From the NCBI RefSeq assembly GCF_042679305.1, contig NZ_JBHTMP010000026.1, positions 1-64,000 on the forward strand: a stretch of 64,000 nucleotides of DNA. The letters run 5' to 3'. The DNA comes from Micromonospora_H sonneratiae (GTDB lineage: Bacteria > Actinomycetota > Actinomycetes > Mycobacteriales > Micromonosporaceae). Of the stretch, positions 27,064 through 36,143 are shown one piece after another (the first letter of the stretch is position 1; each line of letters opens with the position of its first letter). The notes beneath the pieces are model-generated. The model was not told where the DNA came from. It ran no database searches and worked only from the letters and a program-made list of their open reading frames with translations. The translations under genes were made by a program, and so were the position numbers.

Positions 27064-28902
27064 GTGACGAGCGCAGCCGACACCGCACAGGAGGCCGGCC
27101 CCGAGAAGGCCGCCACGAAAGGCAGTCCTGACGTGACCCGGCCCGGAAGACGCCAATGGCTCGAACGGCTCCGACGCTACTGGCCCGACCTGGGAATCTG
27201 TCTGCTGTTTCTCGTACTGGCCGGATGGCTCACCCACGGGCTGTGGCCGGATCCGACGACCCGTACCCTCGCTCTCAACCCCGAGGACCAGACCCTGATC
27301 GAGTGGTTCCTGGCCAACGACGCCCGGATGCTGCTCGGCGACTTCGGTCTGGTCAGTGACCGGCTGAACGCGCCGGACGGGTTCAACCTGATGGCCAACG
27401 CCACCATCATCGTGCCCGGGCTCATCCTCGCCCCGATCACCCTCCTGTTCGGCACCGGCACCTCGTTCGCCGTACTGGTCGCCGGCAATCTGGCCTTCAC
27501 CTCGATCGGCTGGTACCTGCTCTACCAGCGCACACTCGGCGCAGGCCGGTTCCCGGCAGCCATCGGGGCGCTCTTCTGCGGCTTCGCCCCGGGCATGATC
27601 TCCCAGTCCAACAGCCACCCGCACATGACCGCACAGTGGCTGGTGCCGGCGATCGTGTGGTGCGTCGTACGCATGGTCCAGGTGTCCGACCCCGAACACC
27701 GCGACGGCGCGGCGGGGTCGAGCCGCCGTCTGGCCATCCTTGCTATGACCCTTGCCACACTGGTGACCGTCCAGGTCTTCGTCGGCGAGGAAGTGCTGTT
27801 CCTGACGGCGATCACCCTCGCCCTGCTGACGATCGCCTACGCCGTCGTCGCTCCCGCGTTCGTACGCCGGGTCCTGCCGCGTTTCGTCGGCGGCATGCTG
27901 CTGGCCGTCGGTCTGGCCGGGATGGCACTGGCCTATCCGCTCTGGATGCAGTTCAAGGGGCCGCAGAGCGTGCCGAACGGCGTGTTCAGCCCCGACTACT
28001 TCTCGGCCGACCTGGCCAGCTACGCAGCCATCTCGCCGCTGTCCATCGCCGGTACGCCAGGGGCGGCCCGACTGAGCACCGGGGCCTCCGAGTACAACAC
28101 GTTCCTCGGCCTGCCGATGCTGCTGCTCTTCGCCGCCTGCGTCTGGTGGTTGCGGCGAAACCGGTTGGTGCTCGCGATCGTGCCGGTCGCCCTGCTCGCC
28201 GCCTGGCTCTCCCTGGGCCCACAGGTGGTCCTCGACGGTGTCCGTACCGACATCTGGGCACCGTACGAACTGCTGCGCAACAAGCCGGTGATCGAGGGTG
28301 CCCTGCCGATGCGGTTCGCCCTGATCCTGATCCCACTGATCGCAACGGTCCTGGTGCTGGCCCTGGACCGGGCCATGCGCAGCATGGACAGCCCGGCCCG
28401 GTTGCTGGTCCCGATCGCCACCGTCGCCGTCCTGCTGCCGATCGCGCCGGCTCCGCTGCCGGCCACCTCCCGTGCCCCCGTACCGACCTTCATCAGCGGC
28501 GGCCACTGGCGCCAGTGTGTGCCGAGCGACGGTGTGCTGGTGCCCGTCCCCCTGCCGACTCCGAAGGAACCGGACGTGATGCGCTGGGCCGCCGTCGCGA
28601 ACGCCGAGTTCCGTCTGCCGGAGGGGTTCTTCATCGCCCCGTACGGGGCCGGCGGCAAGGCGTCGATGGGCACGTACAAGCAACCGACCTCGACGCTGCT
28701 CACCGAGGTGGCCAAGACCGGCCAGGTGCCGGTGATCACCCAGCAGCACCGTGACCAGGCCGCCCGGGACGTGGCCTTCTGGGGCGCATCCTGCATGGTG
28801 GTGGCGGAGTCGGAGCGCAACGCCCCGGCGCTGCGGACGACGCTGGACTCGCTCTTCGGTCCGGGCACCCTCATCGTCGACGCGTGGACCTGGCGGGTCT
28901 GA
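27064..28902 (+). CDS. Polytopic membrane protein, probable GT-C fold glycosyltransferase
   Basis: 612 residues with about 11-12 hydrophobic spans. After the first span (about 43-60) comes an external loop holding LNPEDQTLIEWFL, the place where GT-C enzymes carry catalytic acidic residues, followed by NAPDGFNLMANAT. A C-terminal soluble domain of about 140 residues follows the last span. No sugar donor can be named. The GTG at 27064 is used. It diverges from the tRNA gene and converges with a methyltransferase. The GT-C call rests on topology and loop chemistry only. Confidence 0.75.
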   Translation: MTSAADTAQEAGPEKAATKGSPDVTRPGRRQWLERLRRYWPDLGICLLFLVLAGWLTHGLWPDPTTRTLALNPEDQTLIEWFLANDARMLLGDFGLVSDRLNAPDGFNLMANATIIVPGLILAPITLLFGTGTSFAVLVAGNLAFTSIGWYLLYQRTLGAGRFPAAIGALFCGFAPGMISQSNSHPHMTAQWLVPAIVWCVVRMVQVSDPEHRDGAAGSSRRLAILAMTLATLVTVQVFVGEEVLFLTAITLALLTIAYAVVAPAFVRRVLPRFVGGMLLAVGLAGMALAYPLWMQFKGPQSVPNGVFSPDYFSADLASYAAISPLSIAGTPGAARLSTGASEYNTFLGLPMLLLFAACVWWLRRNRLVLAIVPVALLAAWLSLGPQVVLDGVRTDIWAPYELLRNKPVIEGALPMRFALILIPLIATVLVLALDRAMRSMDSPARLLVPIATVAVLLPIAPAPLPATSRAPVPTFISGGHWRQCVPSDGVLVPVPLPTPKEPDVMRWAAVANAEFRLPEGFFIAPYGAGGKASMGTYKQPTSTLLTEVAKTGQVPVITQQHRDQAARDVAFWGASCMVVAESERNAPALRTTLDSLFGPGTLIVDAWTWRV

Positions 28903-28967
28903 CCAGTCGGCTACGACCAGGGCCGGTCCCGACCGGCCCGCTACGACGGGGTCCTAAGACTGCCTGT

Positions 28968-29004
28968 GACCCGGGGTCTCGACGACTGTCTACGACCCCG
29001 GGTC
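28968..29004. terminator. 11-bp hairpin between convergent genes
   Basis: GACCCGGGGTC (28968) and its exact complement GACCCCGGGTC (28994) around a 15-nt loop, midway between the stops at 28902 and 29018. Confidence 0.75.
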
Positions 29005-29017
29005 GCCTACCGACGAC

Positions 29018-29758
29018 CTACGACCCGGGGGTCTCGGCGACGGCCAGTACGGACTGGCCGAACGGCACGCGGATGCGCGCCTCCACCCGTCGTAGCACCG
29101 GCACGATGAGCTTGTCGTAGATCTTCAACGGCAGCCCTTCGCCCGGTCGGCCGCGCAGCAACTTGACGAACACCAACCAGCCGAAGAGCCCGAGCGAGTT
29201 GAGGTAGGTCACCTTGATCGGCCGCAGACCCGCCGCCCGCAGGGTCGCCTCCATCGACCGGACCCGGTAACGGCGGAAGTGTCCGATCTCCCGGTCGAAG
29301 TTGCTCATCGCCTGCTCGAACGCGGGTACGACCAGCACGATCCGGCCGCCGGGTCGGACCAACCGGGCGAAGTCGCGCAGCGCCGCAACGTCGTCCTCGA
29401 TGTGTTCCAGGACGTTGAGGGAGACCACCGCGGAGTAGTTACCGGATTCGCGGATCGGTACGGCCAGCTCGCGGACCTGGACCGTGGGATGCTCCGCAAA
29501 CCGTTCCCGCAGCTCGGCCAGCCGGCCCGGGTCGGCCTCGGAGACGGTCAACGGTCGGCCGGTGGCGGCCCACCGGGCCGCCGCGTCACCGAGCCCGGAC
29601 CCGATCTCCAACGGGTCGTCGCCCAGCCACGGCTCGGTCAGGGAGGTCACCCAGTCGAGGTGGTTCACCGCGGTCCGGAGGTCCTCCAGCACCTCCGACT
29701 GCAGGACGGTGGCCTCCTCGAGCGTCGCGGGTCCACGCCCGCCGGTCGAGCCGCTCAC
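29018..29758 (-). CDS. Class I SAM-dependent methyltransferase
   Basis: 246 residues from GTG at 29758. The SAM-binding motif I is LEIGSGLGDAA, motif II includes VSEADPGRLAEL, and VSLNVLEHIEDD and LVRPGGRIVLVVPA follow, as in Methyltransf_11/12 proteins. The C-terminal half (YRVRSMEATLRAAGL...) is typical of enzymes acting on lipids or sugars, but the substrate is unknown. An in-frame ATG at 29863 would add 35 Arg-rich residues encoded partly by an 18-bp tandem repeat; this looks non-native, so the shorter start is preferred, though its ribosome-binding site is weak. Confidence 0.88.
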   Translation of the reverse strand: MSGSTGGRGPATLEEATVLQSEVLEDLRTAVNHLDWVTSLTEPWLGDDPLEIGSGLGDAAARWAATGRPLTVSEADPGRLAELRERFAEHPTVQVRELAVPIRESGNYSAVVSLNVLEHIEDDVAALRDFARLVRPGGRIVLVVPAFEQAMSNFDREIGHFRRYRVRSMEATLRAAGLRPIKVTYLNSLGLFGWLVFVKLLRGRPGEGLPLKIYDKLIVPVLRRVEARIRVPFGQSVLAVAETPGS

Positions 29759-29802
29759 CGTCGCGGCCCCGCCCAGGTTTGCGCGACGTCGTCCCAGAAA
29801 GC

Positions 29803-29868
29803 GGCGCGATACACGGATGCGGCGCGATACACGGATGCGGCGCGATACACGGATGCGGCGCAATGCGC
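29803..29868. repeat. 18-bp tandem repeat upstream of the methyltransferase
   Basis: Three perfect copies of GGCGCGATACACGGATGC at 29803, 29821 and 29839, plus a decayed fourth from 29857. In the methyltransferase frame the unit would encode six residues (Arg-rich). Confidence 0.95.
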
Positions 29869-30086
29869 GGAACCGGCTGAATCTGCCGGCCTGCCCGAGA
29901 CGGTAACGGCTCGAAGGCGGGGCATGACAGGCTCCTCGTCATCGTGGCGTAGGCCGAAGCCTGGACAGGATAACGCGAATGACGGTCGGACAAAGCCCTG
30001 CGTACAAATTGACCGCCCGGTAACAAGCGGCCGACCCGCACGACATCGTCCGTCGGGTCGGCCAAGTGTGACCGGGTCAGCAGGCA

Positions 30087-31421
30087 CTAGCGGCGGGAGT
30101 CGGCCTCCACCTTCGGGGTGGCCTCCAGGAACTCCTCACGTGGGTCGTGCAACTGCCCGAGGGCGACCACCTCACGCTTCAGGAAGAGCGCGAGGGTCCA
30201 GTCGACCACCACCCGGATCCTGCGGTTGATCGACGGAATCCGGCTCATGTGATAGGTCCGGTGCATGAACCAGGCGGCGATACCGGTCATCTTGATGCCG
30301 TAGACCTGGGCCACCCCCTTGTGCAGGCCGAGGCTGGCCACGCTGCCCGCGTGCTTGTGCTTGTACTCGACCGGGGTCCGCCCCCGGATCACGGCACGGA
30401 TGTTGTCCGCCATCAGCTTCGCCTGCCGTACGGCGTGCTGCGCGCTCGGCGAGCAGAACGAGCCCGGCTCCTTGGTCAGGTCCGGCACCGCCGCGCAGTC
30501 ACCGGCGCTCCAGGCGCCCTCGACGATCCGGTCCCCGTCGACCACCTGCAAGGTGGGCAGACAGGTCACCCGTCCCCGGTTGTCCCGGGGCAGGTCGGTC
30601 TGGTCCAGCATCGGAGACGGCTTGACACCTGCGGTCCACACGATCGTGTCGGTCTTGAAGCTGTCCCCGTCGGAGAGGGACACCCGGCCGTCGACACAGG
30701 ATTCGAGGCGGGTGTCCAACCGGATGTCCATCTTGCGCTTGAGTAACTGCTGGACGGTGTACGCCCCCATGTCCCGGTCGACCTCGGGCAGCACCCGCTG
30801 CGTCGCCTCGACCAGCACCCAGCGCATGTCCTCGGCCGACAGTTCCGGGTAGTACCTGAGCGCGTCGCGGGCCATGTCCTCCATCTCCGCCAGCGCCTCG
30901 ATGCCGGCGTAGCCACCCCCGACGAAGACGAAGGTCAGCGCGGACCGGCGAACCTCCTCGTCGACCGTTGCCGCGGCGACGTCGAGCCGGTCCAGCACGT
31001 GGTTACGCAGAAAGATGGCCTCACCGATGGTCTTGAAGCCGATCCCGTGCTCCCGCAGACCCGGAATCGGCAGGGTCCGGGACACCGAGCCGGGGGCCAC
31101 GACGATGTGGTCGTACGGCACCTCCCGGGGCGGCCCGATGATGGGCTGGACCGTGGCCACCCTGCGACCGTGCTCGATCCGGGTCACCGCGCCGGCGACG
31201 ATGTGACAGCGCCGCAACGACCGACGCAGGGGCACCACGGAGTGGCGCGGTGAGATGTTGCCGGCCGCCGCTTCGGGGAGGAACGGCTGATACGTCATGT
31301 GTGGCTGCGGATCGACGACGATGACCTCGGCCTCGCGCGCCCGGAGTTTCTTCGAAAGGCGCAGGGCGGCATAGAGACCAACATGTCCGGCACCGACCAC
31401 GAGAATGCGCTGCGGCTTCAC
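30087..31421 (-). CDS. ndh: Type II NADH dehydrogenase (NDH-2), contains a TTA codon
   Basis: 444 residues. This peripheral membrane flavoprotein passes electrons from NADH to quinone without pumping protons. The FAD motif VVGAGHVGLYAALRL lies at residues 7-21, and the NADH motif FVFVGGGYAGIEALAE at about 170. WTAGVKPSP, WSAGDCAAVPD and AQHAVRQAK are typical of NDH-2, and the C-terminal region has amphipathic helices for membrane binding. The GTG at 31421 follows GGGGGAAA by about 9 nt. Leu226 is encoded by TTA (30744-30746), one of only two TTA codons found in this window. Confidence 0.94.
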   Translation of the reverse strand: MKPQRILVVGAGHVGLYAALRLSKKLRAREAEVIVVDPQPHMTYQPFLPEAAAGNISPRHSVVPLRRSLRRCHIVAGAVTRIEHGRRVATVQPIIGPPREVPYDHIVVAPGSVSRTLPIPGLREHGIGFKTIGEAIFLRNHVLDRLDVAAATVDEEVRRSALTFVFVGGGYAGIEALAEMEDMARDALRYYPELSAEDMRWVLVEATQRVLPEVDRDMGAYTVQQLLKRKMDIRLDTRLESCVDGRVSLSDGDSFKTDTIVWTAGVKPSPMLDQTDLPRDNRGRVTCLPTLQVVDGDRIVEGAWSAGDCAAVPDLTKEPGSFCSPSAQHAVRQAKLMADNIRAVIRGRTPVEYKHKHAGSVASLGLHKGVAQVYGIKMTGIAAWFMHRTYHMSRIPSINRRIRVVVDWTLALFLKREVVALGQLHDPREEFLEATPKVEADSRR

Positions 31422-31645
31422 GATTCCATCTTTCCCCCGGCAGACCGATCGTGCCCGGCAGATACCCCCTTCTGTGACGGGGAACGCCACTGTGAGCTAC
31501 CTGACCGAGTTGGCTGTCCCCGCACCTTCAGGTCTACCCCGCATCACCCCCGGCCGGCAGCCGCTCGCCCGAATCCCACCCGTCCGACGCCCGAACGGGA
31601 CACCATCCCGCCAGGTCAGGCGAGGTCCGGTCGGGTCGGGTGCGG

Positions 31646-32212
31646 TCATCGACGCCGGACCAGCCAGGCCAGGAGCGCACTCGTGGCGACGGCGACGGCG
31701 AGTCCGGCCAGCGCGACCGCGAGGAACGTCCGGTCACCGCTGCCCCGCTCGGCCAGTGCGATCAGCAACACTCCCAGGACCGCCGAGGCCAGCGTCACAC
31801 CGAGGGCCCGCAGCACCCACCGGACCACCACCTCGGACGAGACGACGGCATCGAAGGGCAGCAGCGCGGCCAGGGCGGACAGGCTGTGGGTCAGGTAGAG
31901 CAGGGTCGCCAGCGCCAGCAGCCGCCACAGCACGATCGGCTCGTCGTACCAACTGGTCGACACCACCCAGCCGGCGACCGCGGTGAGCAACGCCAGGGTG
32001 GCACCGGCACGCCGAGGCGTCAGCGCCGGCAGCAACGCCACGATCAGCAGCACCGGCAGCAGCCGGCTCGTCAGGAGCTGTGTCGGGTACGCCACGACGA
32101 ACGCGACCAGGGCGGTGAGGGCGGCGCCGGACCGTACCAGCAGGGAAACCCGGCTCACCCGCCTGATCGCGGCGGTGGTCGCCCGTACCCGACCGGTCAT
32201 GGGGTTGGTCAT
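31646..32212 (-). CDS. Membrane protein, last gene of the MoxR-DUF58 operon
   Basis: 188 residues. Basic N-terminus, then about six membrane spans (about 28-45, 51-65, 70-86, 96-118, 130-155, 165-183), ending in Arg residues. No known motif. The ATG overlaps the DUF58 stop as ATGA. Its place in the operon suggests a membrane partner of the MoxR/DUF58 pair. Confidence 0.85.
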   Translation of the reverse strand: MTNPMTGRVRATTAAIRRVSRVSLLVRSGAALTALVAFVVAYPTQLLTSRLLPVLLIVALLPALTPRRAGATLALLTAVAGWVVSTSWYDEPIVLWRLLALATLLYLTHSLSALAALLPFDAVVSSEVVVRWVLRALGVTLASAVLGVLLIALAERGSGDRTFLAVALAGLAVAVATSALLAWLVRRR

Positions 32213-33759
32213 CGCACCCCCACCCGGGGTGCGCCGGCCAGCCGGGCGATGTCGCGCAGCACCAGGTCGAGGCTGCCCGCCCCGGCCCAGGCGACCACGG
32301 GTACGCCATGCTCCCGCAACTGGCCGACGATGTTCGCCCGGTCCAACCGCCAGAGCCGGTACGCCACCTCCGTCCACGGCCCACTGCGTGGGGGCACGGC
32401 CAGCTCGGGCAGCGTGTCGACGGCCACCACGAACCGCCCGGAGCGGGCGAGCCGGGCCAGCATCGCGGCCGACCGGGGGTCCACCAGCGGCGTGAGTACG
32501 ACCACGAGGGCGCTGGACGACAGCAGATGCGGGCCGAAGACCTGGTCGTACGGCTCGTACGGGGACGGGTCGACGTGTACGTCGAGCAGCCATTCCAGCA
32601 GCGTGAGGTACTGCCGGCGACCGGCGGCGGGACGCAGTCGCCGGGCGGACGGCCCGTATTCGAGCATGGACACCCGGTCGCCCTGGTGCAGGTAGTGCTC
32701 GCCGATCGCGGCGGCGGCCCGGACCGTGGTGTCCAGTACGGACGCGCTGCCCTTGATCCCACCGGACCGGCCGCCCTCGGCCAGCACGTCGAGTAGCAGC
32801 ACCACCTCGGCGTCCCGGTCGGACAGCATCGCGGCGACGTGCAACTGACGGGCGCGCAGGGATACCCGCCAGTCGATACGGCGCAACCGGTCGCCGGGGC
32901 CGAACACCCGTACCCCGGCCAGTTCGCCGCCCTCGCCGGGGCGGCGGGACCGGTGACCGCCGACCAGGCCGGCGGCCCGGGGCATCGCCTCGTCCGCGTC
33001 GAACGGCTCGGTGACCGGATAGACCCGCAGGCCCCGGGCGTTGCTCACCACCGACCGGCTGGTCATCAGCCCGTCACAGGCGGCCACCCGGACCGCCACC
33101 GGTCCGATCTGGTGGCGCCCCCAGCGCAGCGCCTCACCGTGCAGCCCGATGGCGGCCCGGCCCGCCCCGGGAACGGTGAACGCCAGGGTCCGGTCCAGCC
33201 CGGCGGCGGTCAGGGCCGGCGGTCGTCCGCCAGCACCGTCCGAGCCGCCGCCGTCCGACCCGCCGCTGCCCGACCCACCACCGTCCGAGCCGGCGGTACC
33301 GTCGCTGACCTCGGCCCGGTCGATCCGGAGCCAGTTGGACACCAGCGACCGGACGAGCACCAGGTCGTAACCGGTGGTCTCCGGGTTGACCACGCTGATC
33401 TCGCCGGTGATCGGCCCACCCTCGACGACGTGGTCGTCGTCGGCGTCGACCCTGATCTGTGGCACCGCCGAGGGCCGCTGGCGCATCGCGTACGCGGTGC
33501 CGAGGGCGAACGGAACGGCCAGCACGATCAGGTCGATCCGCCCGAGCAGTACCCCGGCGACCAGCAGCACGCCGGTCAGCAGCACCGCGCGGCCGAACGC
33601 CCGGGTGGGCCCCCACTGTGACCCACTGTCCGAATCCTCGGCGGAGCCGGACGTCACCGGCTCGGCCAGCTGCCGCCAACCGGCACCGGGTACGGCCGGA
33701 CGCAGCGACGCCCCGGTGCCGGGCGTCGCCGGGTGCGGAGAGGTCGCGACGTCGGTCAC
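32209..33759 (-). CDS. DUF58 domain protein, MoxR partner
   Basis: 516 residues. Two hydrophobic segments near residues 55-90 are followed by an extracytoplasmic or beta-rich part and a Gly/Ser-rich linker (about residues 160-185, GGGSGSGG type). The DUF58 core comes next, with FGPGDRLRRIDWRVSLRARQLHV, and then a vWA-like region (LLLDVLAEGG...). DUF58 proteins sit next to MoxR ATPases and are thought to act with them on protein complexes. The GTG at 33759 overlaps the moxR stop as GTGA. Confidence 0.92.
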   Translation of the reverse strand: MTDVATSPHPATPGTGASLRPAVPGAGWRQLAEPVTSGSAEDSDSGSQWGPTRAFGRAVLLTGVLLVAGVLLGRIDLIVLAVPFALGTAYAMRQRPSAVPQIRVDADDDHVVEGGPITGEISVVNPETTGYDLVLVRSLVSNWLRIDRAEVSDGTAGSDGGGSGSGGSDGGGSDGAGGRPPALTAAGLDRTLAFTVPGAGRAAIGLHGEALRWGRHQIGPVAVRVAACDGLMTSRSVVSNARGLRVYPVTEPFDADEAMPRAAGLVGGHRSRRPGEGGELAGVRVFGPGDRLRRIDWRVSLRARQLHVAAMLSDRDAEVVLLLDVLAEGGRSGGIKGSASVLDTTVRAAAAIGEHYLHQGDRVSMLEYGPSARRLRPAAGRRQYLTLLEWLLDVHVDPSPYEPYDQVFGPHLLSSSALVVVLTPLVDPRSAAMLARLARSGRFVVAVDTLPELAVPPRSGPWTEVAYRLWRLDRANIVGQLREHGVPVVAWAGAGSLDLVLRDIARLAGAPRVGVR

Positions 33760-34778
33760 TGAACGGGGTGCCCTACCGGTATCCCGACCCCGCCGGCATA
33801 ACTGGGCAGCGCGCCGCTGGCCGGGGCGGGCGTGGCATCGAGGACCTCGTTGACCACGAAGGACGGGTCGACCCGCCGTAGCCACATCTCGGGGCGGAGC
33901 GTGATCCGGTGCGACAGCGCCGGAACCGCCACCTCCTTGACGTCCTCCGGGATGACATAGTCACGACCGGCCATTCCGGCCCGGGCCCGGGCCAGCAGCA
34001 GCAGTGCCAGCGAGCCCCGGGGCGACGCTCCGACCAGCACCGACGCATGTTCCCGGGTGGCTGCGGTCAACTCGACGATGTACCGACCGATCGAGTCCTC
34101 CACGACGACGTTCTCCAGCGCCGCCTGCATGGCCCGCAGCCTGGTCGCGTCGACCACCGGCTTGAGGTCGGTCTCCTCCTGCCGGCGGGAGATCCGCCGA
34201 CGAAGCACGTCCCACTCCTCCTCGCGGGCCGGATAGCCGAACGAGACCCGGAGTAGGAAGCGGTCGAGTTGCGCCTCGGGCAGCGGGTACGTCCCCTCGT
34301 ACTCGATGGGGTTGGCGGTGGCCAGTACGTGGAACGGCGCGTCCAGCCGGTAGGTGACCCCCTCGACGGAGACCTGCTTCTCCTGCATCGCCTCCAGCAG
34401 GGCCGACTGCGTCTTCGGCGGGGTCCGGTTGATCTCGTCGGCCAGCAGCAGATTCGTGAAGATCGGCCCGGCCCGGAAGTTGAAGTCCGATGTGCGCTGG
34501 TCGTAGAGGAACGAGCCGGTGACGTCGGCGGGCAGCAGGTCCGGGGTGAACTGCAACCGCCGGAAGTCGAGCCCGAGTGCCTGGGCGAAGGACCGGGCGG
34601 TCAGCGTCTTGCCGAGCCCCGGCAGGTCCTCGAGCAGGACGTGACCGCCGGCCAGGATGCCGGCCAACACCAGTTCCAGGGCGTCCCGCTTGCCGACCAC
34701 CACCGTGCCGACCGCATCGAGCACCGCCCGGGCCAGCCGGCCCACCTCCGCGGTCGGGATCGGCTCCAGGTCGTTCAT
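33756..34778 (-). CDS. MoxR family AAA+ ATPase
   Basis: 340 residues. Walker A is EDLPGLGKT at about residues 50-58, Walker B LLLADEIN, sensor 1 TANP(IEYEGTYPLPEAQLDRF), and the arginine-finger and sensor 2 region is in the C-terminal lid. MoxR ATPases are chaperone-like and assemble or activate partner complexes, commonly with DUF58 or vWA proteins. It starts inside the stop of the preceding gene (ATGA at 34775-34778) and ends in the DUF58 start. Confidence 0.96.
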   Translation of the reverse strand: MNDLEPIPTAEVGRLARAVLDAVGTVVVGKRDALELVLAGILAGGHVLLEDLPGLGKTLTARSFAQALGLDFRRLQFTPDLLPADVTGSFLYDQRTSDFNFRAGPIFTNLLLADEINRTPPKTQSALLEAMQEKQVSVEGVTYRLDAPFHVLATANPIEYEGTYPLPEAQLDRFLLRVSFGYPAREEEWDVLRRRISRRQEETDLKPVVDATRLRAMQAALENVVVEDSIGRYIVELTAATREHASVLVGASPRGSLALLLLARARAGMAGRDYVIPEDVKEVAVPALSHRITLRPEMWLRRVDPSFVVNEVLDATPAPASGALPSYAGGVGIPVGHPVQ

Positions 34779-35347
34779 AGGTTCTCCAATTCGGCAACGA
34801 TCACGGTGTAGTCCTTCGGCGACGGGCTGCGGCGGCCCTTACCGGCCAGCAGGTTCCACAGTGGTTCCCCCAGCAACGCACGGGCCCGGTCCGGATCGGA
34901 GGCGCGGGTCAGCCCGTGTCGTTGACGTAGCCGCTCGTCAGCCAGTTCACCGAGCATGGGCAACAACTCCTGCCGGAACCAGTCACGGTCGCCACCGGCC
35001 CGGCCGAGCGCCTTCTCCCAACTCTTCACCGCGCCACGCAACGCGTCCCGCTCATCCGACCGGTAGCGGCCGGCGTCGTCGGCGGTGTCCCGGTAACGAT
35101 GCCGACGAGGTGCCGGGGGCGGCGCGACCTGGGTGGTCACCCGACGTACGGCCAGCAGGGCGAGAAACCCCGCGAAGATCGCCCATACGGAGAGTTCGAT
35201 GTTGAACATCCGCATCCCGACGACGGTGACGGCGGTGAACGCCGCTGCCGTGAGGCCGTAACGCAGCCAGACGAACCGTCGACGGTTGGTCGTCGGTGGC
35301 GGATCGTCGTCCTCGCCCAGCAGGGCGTCCAGACCGAAGTCACTCAT
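34775..35347 (-). CDS. Small two-span membrane protein in the MoxR operon
   Basis: 190 residues. Two membrane spans (about 28-47 and 51-66) lie between an acidic N-terminus (GEDDDPPP) and a charged, helical cytoplasmic part of about 120 residues. No family recognised with confidence; proteins at this position occur in many actinobacterial MoxR/DUF58/DUF4129 operons. The ATG at 35347 overlaps the DUF4129 stop by 8 bp, and the stop overlaps moxR by 4 bp. Confidence 0.85.
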   Translation of the reverse strand: MSDFGLDALLGEDDDPPPTTNRRRFVWLRYGLTAAAFTAVTVVGMRMFNIELSVWAIFAGFLALLAVRRVTTQVAPPPAPRRHRYRDTADDAGRYRSDERDALRGAVKSWEKALGRAGGDRDWFRQELLPMLGELADERLRQRHGLTRASDPDRARALLGEPLWNLLAGKGRRSPSPKDYTVIVAELENL

Positions 35348-36053
35348 GCGGCATCCCCGCACCGACCTCCGCGGTCAGCTCGGCGCGCAGTCGTTGCAGT
35401 GCCGACCGGGCCTGCCCCCGCATCCGCTCGTCGACGACCCGGGTGGCGTACCGCGCCTCACGGTAGACGTGCGCGAACTCGGCCAGCACGTCGGCGCTGA
35501 CCGATGCCCGGGCCCGCAGCAGCCGGGACACCAGATCCGTGGGCGTGTCCCCGACCTGGCGGGGCAGGCCGGCAGCCGCCGCCGTCTGTTCAAGCCGTAC
35601 CCAGCAGGCGATGACGGCTCGACGTGGATCGGTGTCGCTGTCGGAGAGTTCGACCAGACCCGCATCGAGCGCGTCGACCACCTCCTGTGCGGTGGCCGCG
35701 CCGGATGGTCGCCCCGGGGCCGACGACCGGTTGGCCCGGCGCCGCATCAGGTCCCGGACCACCAGCCGGACCAGCAGCCCGCCGAGGACGACGCCGACCG
35801 CGACGCACAGCCAGCCGGCGACGGTGGTGACCAGGTCGACCAGGTCGCTCGACTCGGCGTCGGCGACCTGCTGCGGCATCGCCGACTGGGGCGTGGGCTG
35901 CACGTACTCCGCCATCTCCGGCGGTGGTCCGGACGTGCCGTCGAGCCGGGTGAACTCGAGTGAGGAGTACGCGGCGGCCACCGAGGCCAGGCCGAGCAGG
36001 ATCGTCACGGCGGCCAGCGGCCACAACCGGCGCAGGACGGTAAGCGTCGTCAC
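35340..36053 (-). CDS. DUF4129 membrane protein, first gene of the MoxR operon
   Basis: 237 residues. Two spans (about 10-28 and 72-98) flank an external loop. The C-terminal DUF4129 region includes RRAVIACWVRLEQTAAAAGLP and DTPTDLVSRLL, ending with REARYATRVVDERMRGQARSAL. DUF4129 is regularly found in transglutaminase/MoxR/DUF58 clusters; no reaction is known. The GTG at 36053 opens the operon; the gene 5' of it (36144) is on the same strand 90 bp away. Confidence 0.9.
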   Translation of the reverse strand: MTTLTVLRRLWPLAAVTILLGLASVAAAYSSLEFTRLDGTSGPPPEMAEYVQPTPQSAMPQQVADAESSDLVDLVTTVAGWLCVAVGVVLGGLLVRLVVRDLMRRRANRSSAPGRPSGAATAQEVVDALDAGLVELSDSDTDPRRAVIACWVRLEQTAAAAGLPRQVGDTPTDLVSRLLRARASVSADVLAEFAHVYREARYATRVVDERMRGQARSALQRLRAELTAEVGAGMPHE

Positions 36054-36143
36054 CGGTCGGTCAGATCCAGGTGCGCAGATGCATCCGCATACGTTCGCCG
36101 TGTCTGTCCAGCATCGCAACCCCCGAGTCGTCGCCGGCCAGTG

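Noticed and set aside
26998..28749. 583-codon minus-strand frame opposite the GT-C-like gene
   Set aside because: The product is highly polar and repetitive without any motif, whereas the plus strand gives clean membrane spans.
29758..29863. Longer methyltransferase starting at 29863
   Set aside because: The extra residues come from the 18-bp repeat and are Arg-rich, unlike methyltransferase N-termini; kept only as an alternative.
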